64,000 nt of DNA from Tisiphia sp964030975 (GTDB lineage Bacteria > Pseudomonadota > Alphaproteobacteria > Rickettsiales > Rickettsiaceae): positions 1,488,001 through 1,552,000 of the forward strand of contig NZ_CAXIQH010000001.1 of the NCBI RefSeq assembly GCF_964030975.1, in the 5' to 3' direction. The stretch's first letter is position 1. Each line of letters begins with the position of its first letter. Both the position numbers and the translations under genes were made by a program. Below the pieces are notes generated by a model. It saw only the letters and a list, made by a program, of their open reading frames with translations. It was not told the DNA's origin and ran no database searches. This document shows positions 55,691-64,000 of this stretch, one piece after another.

Positions 55691-56951
55691 GTAGCATAAT
55701 AACCCATATCCCCCAATTACCAAAATAATTTATTAAGTAAACTAATCCAAAAGAAACAATTATAGACATTATTGCCCGCGATAAAGCATACATCAAACAA
55801 GCATAAGTGTAACGTTTGAAAACTGGAAAATGCATATAGAATATAGATGCCGCTGGAAAGTCAGTAGGAACAGTAATAACCATAAATATTTGTAAGAACA
55901 TTAATTGAAGAACACCACTAGTAATATTATCTAGTAAATAAGGGCAGATTAATACTAAAAAAGCAAACATCCTTAACTTAGTTTTAATAATATGTAAAGG
56001 ATATATCTTATAACTTAAATAAACAATCAATAAATAACTAATAAGTTGACCTGAAGAAACAACGAAATTTTGATGAATTACTTGCTCTGCACTGTAACCA
56101 AATGAGTTTTTAAGTATATTACCACAATGAATGTAGATAAAATAGAAGGCTACTGGCCACATACACTGTATTAAAAATAGAGAAAAAGCTGTTTTTACTT
56201 TTACCTTTTCTTTCCAAATAACACTGTCTTGTAATAGCTGAGGGTTTTTATCTAAATCCTCAACTATTTGGGATAATCTTTTCTTGGCATCAGCAAAATC
56301 TGGTGTTTCTCTGAGGGTTGTCCTAGCTATCGTGCCAATTAACGCTACCACAGCTCCTACAAAAAATGCCAAACGCCAATTTAAGCCAAAAGAAGTAACA
56401 AAAGATGCAACTGCTAAAGCACTGGTAGCACCTATAGCTGAAAAAGTTGCCGGTAAACCAGCGATAGGATATCGCATTGGCGGTTTGATAGTTTCAGTGA
56501 GGTAAAGCTCTGCTCCTGTACCTTCACCCATTGCAGCCATGCCCTGCATAATACGACATAGGGTCAGAATACAAGAAGCAGAAAATCCTATTTGTTCATA
56601 AGTTGGCAGAACAGCAATCACAAAACATGCTAAAGCCATTATAAAAGTAGTAATAATTACGGTTGTTTTCCGCCCTATATTATCACCTAGCCATCCAAAC
56701 ACAAGAGCCCCTATGGGTCTAAGTGCATAAGCAGAACAAAATGCAAAAGCTGACATTAAAGAGGCGGTATAAGGATCAGCTGGTTCAAAGAAAAGTTCAT
56801 TTAACAATACTGCCATATGTATGTAAAGCATCATATCAAAATATTCAAGGAATGTTCCTATAGAAAGTAACCCGGCTGCTTCTTTCTGTTCTTTCGTTAA
56901 ACTAGTCTGAGTATATATAACTCTACCATCCGATTGAATAAATTTACTCAT
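55575..56951 (-). CDS. proP: ProP-type MFS metabolite:H+ symporter
   Basis: 458-residue transporter of the metabolite:H+ symporter subfamily, often called ProP in Rickettsia. It has 12 predicted helices, FLEYFDMMLYIHM (about 33-45), GWLGDNIGRKTT between helices 2 and 3 (about 81-92), CRIMQGMAAMGEGTGAELYL (about 132-151) and RETPDFADA. The substrate is not known; osmoprotectants or dicarboxylates are possibilities. The 3' end overlaps spoT by 116 bp in antisense. Confidence 0.88.
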   Translation of the reverse strand: MSKFIQSDGRVIYTQTSLTKEQKEAAGLLSIGTFLEYFDMMLYIHMAVLLNELFFEPADPYTASLMSAFAFCSAYALRPIGALVFGWLGDNIGRKTTVIITTFIMALACFVIAVLPTYEQIGFSASCILTLCRIMQGMAAMGEGTGAELYLTETIKPPMRYPIAGLPATFSAIGATSALAVASFVTSFGLNWRLAFFVGAVVALIGTIARTTLRETPDFADAKKRLSQIVEDLDKNPQLLQDSVIWKEKVKVKTAFSLFLIQCMWPVAFYFIYIHCGNILKNSFGYSAEQVIHQNFVVSSGQLISYLLIVYLSYKIYPLHIIKTKLRMFAFLVLICPYLLDNITSGVLQLMFLQIFMVITVPTDFPAASIFYMHFPVFKRYTYACLMYALSRAIMSIIVSFGLVYLINYFGNWGIWVIMLPIIWGYKFGLSHFETLEKMAGNYPEKKNSSVYNSHQIL

Positions 56952-57724
56952 AGTTAACGTAATCTTGTTGTTAACTTCAAATTACCCATACCACTCCAGT
57001 GATTACTTTTATCTGCTTGAACAATTTCACTCATAATTGACTCAAATAGTTGTTTCTTTATAAACAAACAAATCTTTATGACCTATAGGATAACCCCCAA
57101 GCTCTTTTGCCAATTTTTCAAAATGAAAGAATCCGTAGGCAAAACCAACAATTGTCGGAACCATAATAATCCATAATCCCCAATGACCAAAATGTTCAGT
57201 AATATAAGCAAACCCAAAAGCAGTGATTGCATACATTAAAGCTCGAGATACAGTAAATGTCATGCTAGCACAGGTAAAACGTTTAAATACCGGAAAACTT
57301 TTATAGAAAATGGGAGTGGCAGGTGCATCACATTGCCAAAACAAGAGAATAAATGACTGAATCAAAAGTAACTCAAGTGGTGAATGAATATTATTAAACC
57401 AATATGGACAAAATAACATAAAAATAGAAAATAATATGAGTACAACTTTAATGATTAATAATGGATATACCTTGTAACTTAAATAAGTCGCTATTAACAC
57501 AATTAACAGCTGTATTATGCAAACAATAAAATTATGATGAATAACCTCAGCTGTTGTATAATTAAAATTAATCTTAAGAATAGTGCCACAATGTATATAG
57601 GTAAAATAAAAACATATTGGTGAAGCACATTGTAATAAAAGGAGTGCTAGTACTGTTTTCTTATTAACTTTTTCTTGCCACACGGGGTGGTTTGTTAAGT
57701 TGGCTGTATCGGTATTAGTTTTTC

Positions 57725-59060
57725 GGCTCTGTCCAGAAAAGTGTGTAAATTTCGAGATAGGTTATATATAAAAATATAACAAAAAAGGAAATTACATGAA
57801 TAAAAAAACAAATGAATCAATAAAGCAAGCAGTAGATTTATTAATAGATAATGATACAGATGTAAGCACAATACTGAAAGAAGGAGGATTATTAAAAGAA
57901 TTGACCAAACGCTTGATAGAGAAGGCATTGCAGTCAGAATTGAATAATCATCTAGGCTATGATAAATACAGTCGTGTAGATAATGATAATGCTCGTAATG
58001 GTATAACTAGCAAAAAACTGATCTCCGAACATGGAGCGGTTGAGATAGAAGTACCAAGAGATAGGCGTAGTACCTTTGAACCAGCAATACTACCGAAAAG
58101 ACAAAAACGTTTTGATGGTTTTGATGATAAAGTCTTATCATTATATGCTAAAGGTATGAGTGTATCTGATATTAAGGTTCAATTACAAGAGTTGTATAGT
58201 GTTGAAATAAGTGAGAGTTTAATCAGTCAGATCACCGATGATGTAATGGATGATGTAAAAGCTTGGCAGAGTAGACCGTTAGAAGAGATATATCCGATAG
58301 TATTTTTTGATTGTTTAGTAGTAAAAGTTAGGCAAGACAAAAGGATAATTAACAAGGCAATATATGTTGCATTAGGGATTGATTTATCTGGTAGAAAAGA
58401 TATATTGGGATTATGGATCAGTGAAAATGAAGGGGCAAAATTTTGGCTTGGTAATTTTACTGAAATGAAAAATAGAGGATTAAAGGATATACTGATTGCC
58501 TGTAGTGATAATCTTACTGGTATGTCTGAGGCGATAGAAGCAGTTTATCCAAAAACAGAACATCAATTATGTATTGTACATCAGATTAGAAATAGTTTAA
58601 AATACGTATCATATAAAGATAGGAAGCAGGTGGCTAGCGATTTAAAGCCGATATATACTGCAGCAACGGAAGAACAAGCACATTTAGCTTTAGTATATTT
58701 TGAAGAAAAATGGAATAAACAATATCCACAAATTGCCAAATCATGGTATAATCATTGGGATAATTTAATGATTTTTCTAGGATATCCAGAGGCAATTAGA
58801 AAGGTAATTTATACCACTAATTCAGTTGAATCTGTTAATAGTCAATTGCGTAAAGTAACAAATAATAAGCGTGTTTTCCCTAGTGATAGTGCTGTTTTTA
58901 AAAGCTTATATTTGACAATTGACTATATGACCAAAAAATGGACTATGCCTATTCCCAACTGGAATGAAGCTATGGCTCATTTGATGATCAAATTTGAAGA
59001 TAGGCTTAACAAAATTTAATGACCTATTTTGGAAATTTACACACTTTTCTGGACAGAGCC
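57725..59060 (+). mobile_element. IS256-family element
   Basis: 1,336 bp with inverted GGCTCTGTCCAGAAAAGTGT ends. Flanks read GAAAAAAC and GAAAAACT on the proP sense strand, an 8-bp duplication with one base lost from the A run. Confidence 0.92.
57796..59019 (+). CDS. IS256 (Mutator-type) transposase
   Basis: 407 residues. DDE residues lie in YPIVFFDCLVVKVRQ, DILIACSDNLTGM and TTNSVESVNSQLRKV, and the AKGMSVSDIKVQLQELYS helical region is typical. Length is normal and there is a GGAAAT leader. It appears intact. Confidence 0.93.
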   Translation: MNKKTNESIKQAVDLLIDNDTDVSTILKEGGLLKELTKRLIEKALQSELNNHLGYDKYSRVDNDNARNGITSKKLISEHGAVEIEVPRDRRSTFEPAILPKRQKRFDGFDDKVLSLYAKGMSVSDIKVQLQELYSVEISESLISQITDDVMDDVKAWQSRPLEEIYPIVFFDCLVVKVRQDKRIINKAIYVALGIDLSGRKDILGLWISENEGAKFWLGNFTEMKNRGLKDILIACSDNLTGMSEAIEAVYPKTEHQLCIVHQIRNSLKYVSYKDRKQVASDLKPIYTAATEEQAHLALVYFEEKWNKQYPQIAKSWYNHWDNLMIFLGYPEAIRKVIYTTNSVESVNSQLRKVTNNKRVFPSDSAVFKSLYLTIDYMTKKWTMPIPNWNEAMAHLMIKFEDRLNKI

Positions 59061-59961
59061 GTTTTTTCAAAAACTTTCTTAATTCGACGTTTGGCATCAG
59101 CAAATTCTGGTGTTTCTCGCAAGGTTGTTCTGGCAAGAGAACCAATCAATGCAATCGCTGCACCAATCCAAAATGCCAGACGCCAGTTAAAACCATGCGA
59201 AGTTACAAGTGAGGCAATGCCTAACGCCCCTAACCCTCCTATAGAAGAGCAAGCCCCTATAAATCCCACACTTACATATTGAACTGGCGGTTTAGTAGTT
59301 TCAGTTAAGTAAAGCTCTGCTCCTATTATTTCACCCATAGAAGACATACCTTGCACAATGCGACAGATGGTTAGTATCCAAGCAGCTGTGCTTCCTATCT
59401 GGGCATAAGTGGGCAAATTAGCCATCACAAGACATGATATAGCCATCATAAAAGTTGTAATGATCACTGTTGATTTACGTCCTATAGTATCGCCCAACCG
59501 ACCAAATATTAATGCTCCAATAGGTCGGAAAACATAAGTAGAACAAAAAGCAAATGACATCATTAAAGAGTTTGTCTTAGGATCAGTCGGTTCAAAAAAT
59601 AACTCATTAAGAACTCCTGCCATATGGATATATAACATTAAGTCAAAATATTCTAGGAATGTTCCAATTGATAGTAATCCAAGGGATTCTTTTTGTTCTC
59701 TTGTAAGACTAGTCTGCTGATCAGGGATAATCCTGGTATTTTCTTGAACAGTTTCGCTCATAATTGACTCAATGTTGTTGGTTTCGGATAGTTCATATTT
59801 CCCCAGTGATTATTTTTATTAAACATAATTTTCTATATTTTGTGTTAATACACTTAGTATATAATATTTTATGGTTGCACTAAGTGATATCAAAAAAATA
59901 ATTATAGATTTAAGTTAGTTAATCATTCCCGCACTCTCTTGTCACTCCCACTTAAGTTTAA

Positions 59962-60049
59962 TGTCATTCCCGCGAAGGCGGGAATCTAGATACCTGCCTT
60001 CGCAGGTATGACACAAAGTTTGTATCACCTAATTCAATAGGTTTCACTA
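59962..60049. repeat. Truncated MITE-like element (copy 6)
   Basis: Core ATTCCCGCGAAGGCGGGAAT followed by the intact terminus AATTCAATAGGTTTCACTA; the other terminus is missing. Confidence 0.78.
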
Positions 60050-60092
60050 CATCTTAGATTCCCGCCTTCGCGGGAATGACACAAAGTACACA

Positions 60093-60177
60093 CGTCATTG
60101 CGAGACCACGTGAGTGTAGTGGCAATCCACATTTACTGGATTGCTTCGTCGCAGCAAAGCTGCTTCTCACAATGACG
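60093..60177. repeat. ~85-bp palindromic element
   Basis: CGTCATTGCGAGACCACG left end and CTTCTCACAATGACG right end with GGCAATCCA/TGGATTGCTTC arms. Confidence 0.84.
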
Positions 60178-60305
60178 GTTTCTAAACCCTACATAACCAA
60201 ACACACTAATGATGATGGTGATGACTCACTCCAGCCATTGCAACATCTAATTCTTCGAATAATTTATCATGCACACCACTGTCGACAGAGGTGTCATGGG
60301 CAGAA

Positions 60306-60938
60306 CTAGATGATGCCATATTCATCCATTCCATGGTATGGAATACCCTCTACTGGTACAAATTTGGCATAGTATTTTATCGAACCTGGTAAAATATTAT
60401 CTTCAAACGATAAATGGAGCTTTGCTTTAACTATGTTATCAACTGCTTTAGCTCTTCCTATAGCTTCTTCATAGCTTATGGCTTTACTGCCTATTTCTTT
60501 GGCATTTTTATTAATTTGTTCTACACACTGATTTGTTAGATATTTGATCTCCTTAAAGCTCTCCTTACCAACCAACTCAAATCGATTTCTTATCACCAAG
60601 TTTACGCCTATTGCCATACTTAAGGCAGCTAAATCATCATTTTGTTTGGCACCTAATTCATTTATAAAACTTGCTGCTAAATAATAAGCTGCTTCTTTTT
60701 GCCCTATCGCTAAATATAAAAAGAATTCCCATGCTTCATTTGGCTGTTCATATTTTACTGCTTCTCTGAAATTAGGATCCGTCTTATACTGCTCGCTTGC
60801 TTCAGTTTTTCTAGTTTCCTCATATAATTCCTGTAAATTAGTAAATCGTCCCTTTTGATTATAGATATCAGTTAGATAATTATCTATTGTCTGTTGCTCT
60901 TTTGCATTATTTGGTAAATTAACTCTTTTAGTGTTCAT
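60306..60938 (-). CDS. Hypothetical protein, downstream partner
   Basis: 210 residues, soluble and helical, with repeated small helices (EQQTIDNYLTDIY; AKQNDDLAALSMAIGVNLVI). I do not recognise the family. It follows the 432-residue gene by 17 bp, so they are probably one operon. No signal peptide or membrane helix is visible. Confidence 0.6.
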   Translation of the reverse strand: MNTKRVNLPNNAKEQQTIDNYLTDIYNQKGRFTNLQELYEETRKTEASEQYKTDPNFREAVKYEQPNEAWEFFLYLAIGQKEAAYYLAASFINELGAKQNDDLAALSMAIGVNLVIRNRFELVGKESFKEIKYLTNQCVEQINKNAKEIGSKAISYEEAIGRAKAVDNIVKAKLHLSFEDNILPGSIKYYAKFVPVEGIPYHGMDEYGII

Positions 60939-60955
60939 AACAACCTTACTATATA

Positions 60956-62254
60956 TTAACCACGTCCTGCCATTTTCTTTGCATTCTGTGCGAATCTGGA
61001 TTTTGGCTTCGGAACCTCATTGCTGTTTTGTACCGGAGCGTTGTTAGTAGCAACTGAAGCAACTTCAGAAAGGACTTTTTGAGACTCGCCCTTGACATTA
61101 GATTGCCTTGCTACCAATTGCTCTAGACTTTTTCGATAGGCTGTAGTCTGTTCTTGAGGGGTTTGGGTAGCAGGACTCTCAATAATTTTTGTCTGACTAT
61201 CTGCTGCTGATGGAGATTTTATGTTTTTAGAAGATGGAATTTGTTGTTCTGTTATCGGATATTCAGGTTTAGGTAATCCTAATTTTTTATGACCACCCAA
61301 TTTCATAACTATTGACTGCAACTCATTATATCCTTGATGATTGGGATCTTGCTGCTTTTCTTTATCATATTTGTCTATATGGTCTGAATAATGATCTTTT
61401 AATCTTTCTACGGCTAATTCAGGATTACCACTATTGACTAAAGAGAGAAGAACTTGTCTCTCTTGTTCTCGATCTTTATCTAATGGTTCAAGAGATACTA
61501 AATCTTTTCGGTGATTAACAATTTCTTGCTCAAGTACTACATTTTCTTGGTGACGTTTCTTTTTTTCTGGTTCATAAGTAGCAGGATGGTTAATTATTGT
61601 ATCATTTGCCTTAATTTTGCTTTGTTTATAAGCAATAGTTTCATTATTTTTCTTTTTAATGGCATAATGTATTTCCAAACATTTCTTCATTTCTTGTTCT
61701 TTCTTGTCAGCAGCTTCTCTCTCTTCATCAGTTGCATATTGTCCCATCAACTGAGCTCTTTGGGCAGCAGTTAAAGAATTAGGATCTTTCGCTGCTTGTT
61801 CTAAAAGAGCAATATCGTCTTGATTTTGTTTATGAGCATCATCTTTAATTAATGCATAATCTTCAAAATGTTGTTTCAGCTCTTGCTCTCGCCTTTCATT
61901 GGCTATGTGGGCTTCTTTTTCCAAAAACTCGATATGCTCTTGCAATAACCTAGCTTCTTCTGCTGCTTTACTTTGTTCTTCTTGAGTGTAACGTATAACT
62001 TGCTCAGCCCGTTCTTCCTTTTCGGTAATGCTAGATAGTAAATCTTTTAGTTTTGCTAACATCTCGGGTGGAAGATCACTACTCAACAGGCTGGTTATGG
62101 AAGCATTAAGCCTTGCCAATTCAGCCGGATTAGTGGAACGCATTTGTGACTTGATGTCATTAACAGCATTGTCAAGCTGAGCAAAGTCTGCACTATCTTT
62201 CTTATTCCCTTTACCGTCATCAAAATCATCAGCCATTGTATCTATTTTCACCAT
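60956..62254 (-). CDS. Hypothetical coiled-coil protein
   Basis: 432 residues, highly charged; residues ~75-290 are mainly coiled coil rich in Glu/Lys/Gln (EEQSKAAEEARLLQEHIEFL), followed by a proline/serine-rich disordered tail (about 325-432) ending KSRFAQNAKKMAGRG. MVKIDTMADDF gives two start choices (62254, 62236). No known family is recognised; a secreted effector or scaffold-like protein is possible but not shown. Confidence 0.6.
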   Translation of the reverse strand: MVKIDTMADDFDDGKGNKKDSADFAQLDNAVNDIKSQMRSTNPAELARLNASITSLLSSDLPPEMLAKLKDLLSSITEKEERAEQVIRYTQEEQSKAAEEARLLQEHIEFLEKEAHIANERREQELKQHFEDYALIKDDAHKQNQDDIALLEQAAKDPNSLTAAQRAQLMGQYATDEEREAADKKEQEMKKCLEIHYAIKKKNNETIAYKQSKIKANDTIINHPATYEPEKKKRHQENVVLEQEIVNHRKDLVSLEPLDKDREQERQVLLSLVNSGNPELAVERLKDHYSDHIDKYDKEKQQDPNHQGYNELQSIVMKLGGHKKLGLPKPEYPITEQQIPSSKNIKSPSAADSQTKIIESPATQTPQEQTTAYRKSLEQLVARQSNVKGESQKVLSEVASVATNNAPVQNSNEVPKPKSRFAQNAKKMAGRG

Positions 62255-62461
62255 CTTTAAGTTTAGTTGAAGTAGTTACAATTTTAATTAAATATAACCT
62301 ACATTAAATAGTCAACTAATTTTATGTTAAAATATATTTATTTTTTGTCAATAAAAACAATATCCAATAATTCACTGGCATGAGATATGGTTTTGATGGT
62401 TAATACCCCCTTAATTTCACGTGGTATTTTAGCAATAGATTTTTGCTACTAGGGCGTGTCA

Positions 62462-63107
62462 TCAATTCAACAAAATTACAGAAGCAGCAAGATGAATCGC
62501 CCCCAAAAAGTTTTGAGCCGTTTTATCATAGCGTGTTGCAATCGCCCTATATTGTTTAAGCTTAGCAAAAAAATTTTCAATTAAGTGCCGTGCCTTATAA
62601 AGCTCTGTATCCAATTCTATTGGAATTTTGCGATTCTTCCTTGATGGAATTACAGCCACACAACCTTTTTCTTTTAGCCTGTTCCTTACCCGCTCATATG
62701 CATCATAAGCCTTATCTGCAAGTACATGAAATCCTTGTGTTAGTTTTTCCATTAGTGCATCACTCCCTTGCAAATCATGTACTTGTCCTGCTGTTAAATG
62801 AAAGCCAGTCGGGTTACCAAGCCCATCGACAGTTGCATGTATTTTAGTCGACAAACCACCCTTGCTACGACCAATAGCTTGATCAGTTGTTATGACTTCT
62901 TTTTAGCACCAGCACTATGTTGATGTGCACGCACTATTGTAGAATCGATCATCGCATACTCATTGTCTGCATCAGCTGCAAGTAACTCAAATACCTTCTG
63001 CCAAACTCCTTTTTGACTCCATCTTGTATGTCTGGTATGAATTGCCCTAAAATCCCCAAATCTCTCAGGCAAATCTCTCCAAGCTATTCCTGCTCTATAT
63101 CTATATA
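62462..63107 (-). pseudogene. IS427-type transposase, N-terminus missing
   Basis: First frame (63120-62890 as read, true part from ~63105): AGIAWRDLPERFGDF, YAMIDSTIVRAHQHSAGAKKKS with the first Asp. Second frame to 62462: STKIHATVDGLGNPTGFHLT, VLADKAYDAYE (Asp) and ARHLIENFFAKLKQYRAIAT (Glu). The second frame is -1 to the first and is open across the AAAAAG near 62893-62899, the usual arrangement. The first residues as read come from the MITE, so the gene is dead. Confidence 0.85.
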
Positions 63108-63243
63108 TAGTTATGCTCATAGGATTAGGTGATAAAGAACATAACGATTGTAAGTTGTCATTCCCGCGAAGGCGGGAATCTAGATACCTGCTTTCGCAAG
63201 GTTAACACAAAGTTTGTATCACCTAATTCAATAGGTTTCACTA
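63108..63243. repeat. 136-bp MITE inside the IS427-type element (copy 7)
   Basis: Complete, 136 bp, with TA at 63106-63107 and 63244-63245; it lies between the transposase remnant and the element's right terminus. Confidence 0.9.
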
Positions 63244-63300
63244 TATCACTATGTCAACTCATTTGATGACACGCCCTAATATTAGTAAAAAATATGATTG

Positions 63301-63440
63301 CTGTGAAGGTTAATTGATCTATTTTTTAGTGAGAATAAATAGGATTTTTGAAGGAATAGTGTACCTATTTCAAGAAAGTCATGTTTATTCGTAGCAAAAA
63401 AGAGCCAAAATCAGGTCACTTTGGAAACCTTCACAGAGCC
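63301..63440. repeat. GGCTCTGTGAAGG-family MITE, left end lost
   Basis: CTGTGAAGGTTAATTGATC at left and GGAAACCTTCACAGAGCC at right; same internal sequence as 40355-40513 in opposite orientation. The first few terminal bases at the left are missing. Confidence 0.8.
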
Positions 63441-63444
63441 TTGC

Positions 63445-63538
63445 CATTTATGCGGTATAATAAACCGCCAGCCATGCTCTAATTTTTGAGCGATGTTATT
63501 TTCGTGACCAGTAAATTCTTGCTCGGCGTTTGCACCAA
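63445..63538 (-). pseudogene. DUF2793-like phage protein scrap
   Basis: About 31 codons read IGANAEQEFTGHENNIAQ then KLEHGWRFIIPHKW, which resembles the IVGA-TG-WAGH-IA-GW-F-P motif of DUF2793 phage/GTA-associated proteins. A stop lies just upstream. It is a tiny remnant and the match is from memory. Confidence 0.4.
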
Positions 63539-63547
63539 TCTACGATT

Positions 63548-63571
63548 ACCCACCCCACAGTGGGGGTGGGT
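63548..63571. repeat. G/C-rich perfect hairpin
   Basis: ACCCACCCC (63548-63556), loop of 6, GGGGTGGGT (63563-63571). It is strikingly GC-rich compared with its surroundings and lies between the two phage-gene scraps. Confidence 0.6.
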
Positions 63572-63581
63572 GCTGTGCCAT

Positions 63582-63732
63582 TGACGTTCTAACCCTAGAT
63601 AAAACCATTAAAGGCGATTTAATTGCTACTGCTTGGCAACTAGATTGGACTATCGGCATCCATAAAAATTTTGTTCATTTAGACAGACGTATTGATTATA
63701 CTGAATTAAAACAGATAATATTTTTATATTAA
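63582..63732 (+). pseudogene. C-terminal scrap of a phage gene, possibly M15 peptidase
   Basis: About 49 codons ending at TAA 63732: DLIATAWQLDWTIGIHKNFV then HLDRRIDYTELKQIIFLY. The W...VHLD pattern vaguely recalls the zinc-binding end of M15 peptidases (phage endolysins), but no His-x6-Asp motif is present and I am not sure of the family. There is no start. Confidence 0.3.
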
Positions 63733-63915
63733 AGCTACCTATGTCAAAATTATCAACTCCGACTAAATATAAGATAGGAAAAGTTTATGCAAAGGCTGTA
63801 ACTTAAATATAACAAAATACTTATTATTTTAAGAAGTATTTAATAAATTATTTGCTAGTATTTTAACTTCTAGTTTAATATACTTTATAATTAAAATAAT
63901 ATAGTAAGTAGTTAT

Positions 63916-64000
63916 ATGGAAGATATTTATAATTGGGAAACAAAATATGTAAATTGTCATTATGCCGAGAGATTACTTAATAAACTAACTGAGTTGAACC
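63916..64000 (+). CDS. spoT: Second small SpoT gene, cut by window end
   Basis: ATG at 63916 begins MEDIYNWETKYVNCHYAERL, differing at several residues from the copy at 54971. About 150 bp upstream (63757-63915) are also similar to 54812-54970, so the duplication includes the leader. Only 28 codons are visible. Confidence 0.8.
   Translation, partial: MEDIYNWETKYVNCHYAERLLNKLTELN

Larger units (their letters stand above)
57042..59761 (-). pseudogene. proP: Second proP, interrupted by IS256
   Basis: The 5' part (59761-59061) and 3' part (57717-57042) rejoin in frame when the IS256 element and one copy of the duplication GAAAAAC(C/T) are removed, giving 458 residues, exactly the length of the neighbouring intact proP, with the same signatures (GRLGDTIGRKST, CRIVQGMSSMGE, RETPEFADAKR). 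The split makes a working transporter unlikely. Confidence 0.93.
59762..60305. other. 544-bp gap with repeat fragments
   Basis: A MITE half (about 59962-60049, right terminus CTAATTCAATAGGTTTCACTA present) and a palindrome (60093-60177). No gene is seen; short plus-strand frames are translations of repeats. Confidence 0.65.
62452..63275. mobile_element. IS5/IS427-type element, internally deleted
   Basis: Inverted GGGCGTGTCATCAA ends with TA at 62450-62451 and 63276-63277. It contains a two-frame transposase and a MITE (63108-63243). Without the MITE it is about 690 bp, shorter than usual, consistent with loss of about 45 N-terminal codons. Confidence 0.82.

Noticed and set aside
63548..63571. 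Rho-independent terminator
   Set aside because: The stem is strong but no T tract follows on either strand.

Overview
The window is AT-rich and reads as a chromosome segment of an obligate intracellular alphaproteobacterium of the family Rickettsiaceae (Rickettsia, Tisiphia/torix group, Megaira or a close relative; I cannot place it further without searches). The support is: a reduced, dispersed set of housekeeping genes typical of that family (ftsK, a mraZ-rsmH-ftsL-ftsI block, ccmF, a DUF21/CBS protein, an ompR-envZ pair, a lone gene-transfer-agent-type holin), many palindromic repeats including Rickettsia-palindromic-element-like ones, DnaA_N-type replication proteins, small SpoT hydrolases, ProP-type transporters and a heavy insertion-sequence load.

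Layout. 1-26025 is mostly conserved chromosome: ftsK (+); a minus-strand cell wall/division block ftsI-ftsL-rsmH-mraZ with a possible MraZ box; holin, acyl desaturase and xseB (+); a hypothetical gene, ubiD, an lptF-like gene, ihf/hup, a frameshifted sppA, smpB, dapA and ilvE (-); ompR-envZ (+); rplS and trmD (-); tRNA-Pro(UGG); a truncated replication-type gene ended by an IS3 element; a CNNM/CBS protein and ccmF (+). Spacers are full of two repeat families: a ~90-bp palindrome with CGTCATTGCGAGG-type ends, and a 136-bp TA-flanked MITE-like element. One palindrome lies in frame inside ccmF.

26659-34225 is an insertion-sequence cluster: one IS66-like element (2,626 bp) nested inside another, a third partial copy, and a truncated IS5-family gene. 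34490-35378 holds a Panacea-domain protein and a YoeB toxin. 35424-50288 (all minus strand) is a T7/BPP-1-like podovirus structural module: small and large terminase, two probable internal virion proteins, portal, Bbp19-like protein, an Rpn nuclease, scaffold, major capsid protein, gp11-like and gp12-like tail proteins. The small terminase is broken by a MITE and the gp12-like gene by an IS5-family element; removing each element with one copy of its TA duplication restores an open frame exactly. No integrase, lysis or phage replication genes are visible, so this is a decaying remnant.

50759-64000 resembles Rickettsiales accessory (RAGE-type) cargo: a 5'-truncated DnaA_N gene, a fourth IS66-like element carrying an IS630 insertion, two near-duplicate spoT hydrolase genes (the second cut by the window end), an intact proP and a paralog interrupted by IS256, two unrecognised genes, a degenerate IS5/IS427-type element carrying a MITE, and scraps of phage genes.

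The most interesting themes are (i) several independent transposases whose frame continues across A-runs, including a perfect A_AAA_AAG heptamer conserved in four IS66-like copies; (ii) Rickettsia-palindromic-element-like 142-bp elements whose ends and TA duplications match a 962-bp IS5-family transposon in the same phage module, suggesting these palindromes are non-autonomous derivatives of such a transposon; (iii) an unusual IS66-like layout with convergent tnpAB and transposase genes; and (iv) a very large, mostly helical insertion in the phage tail protein.
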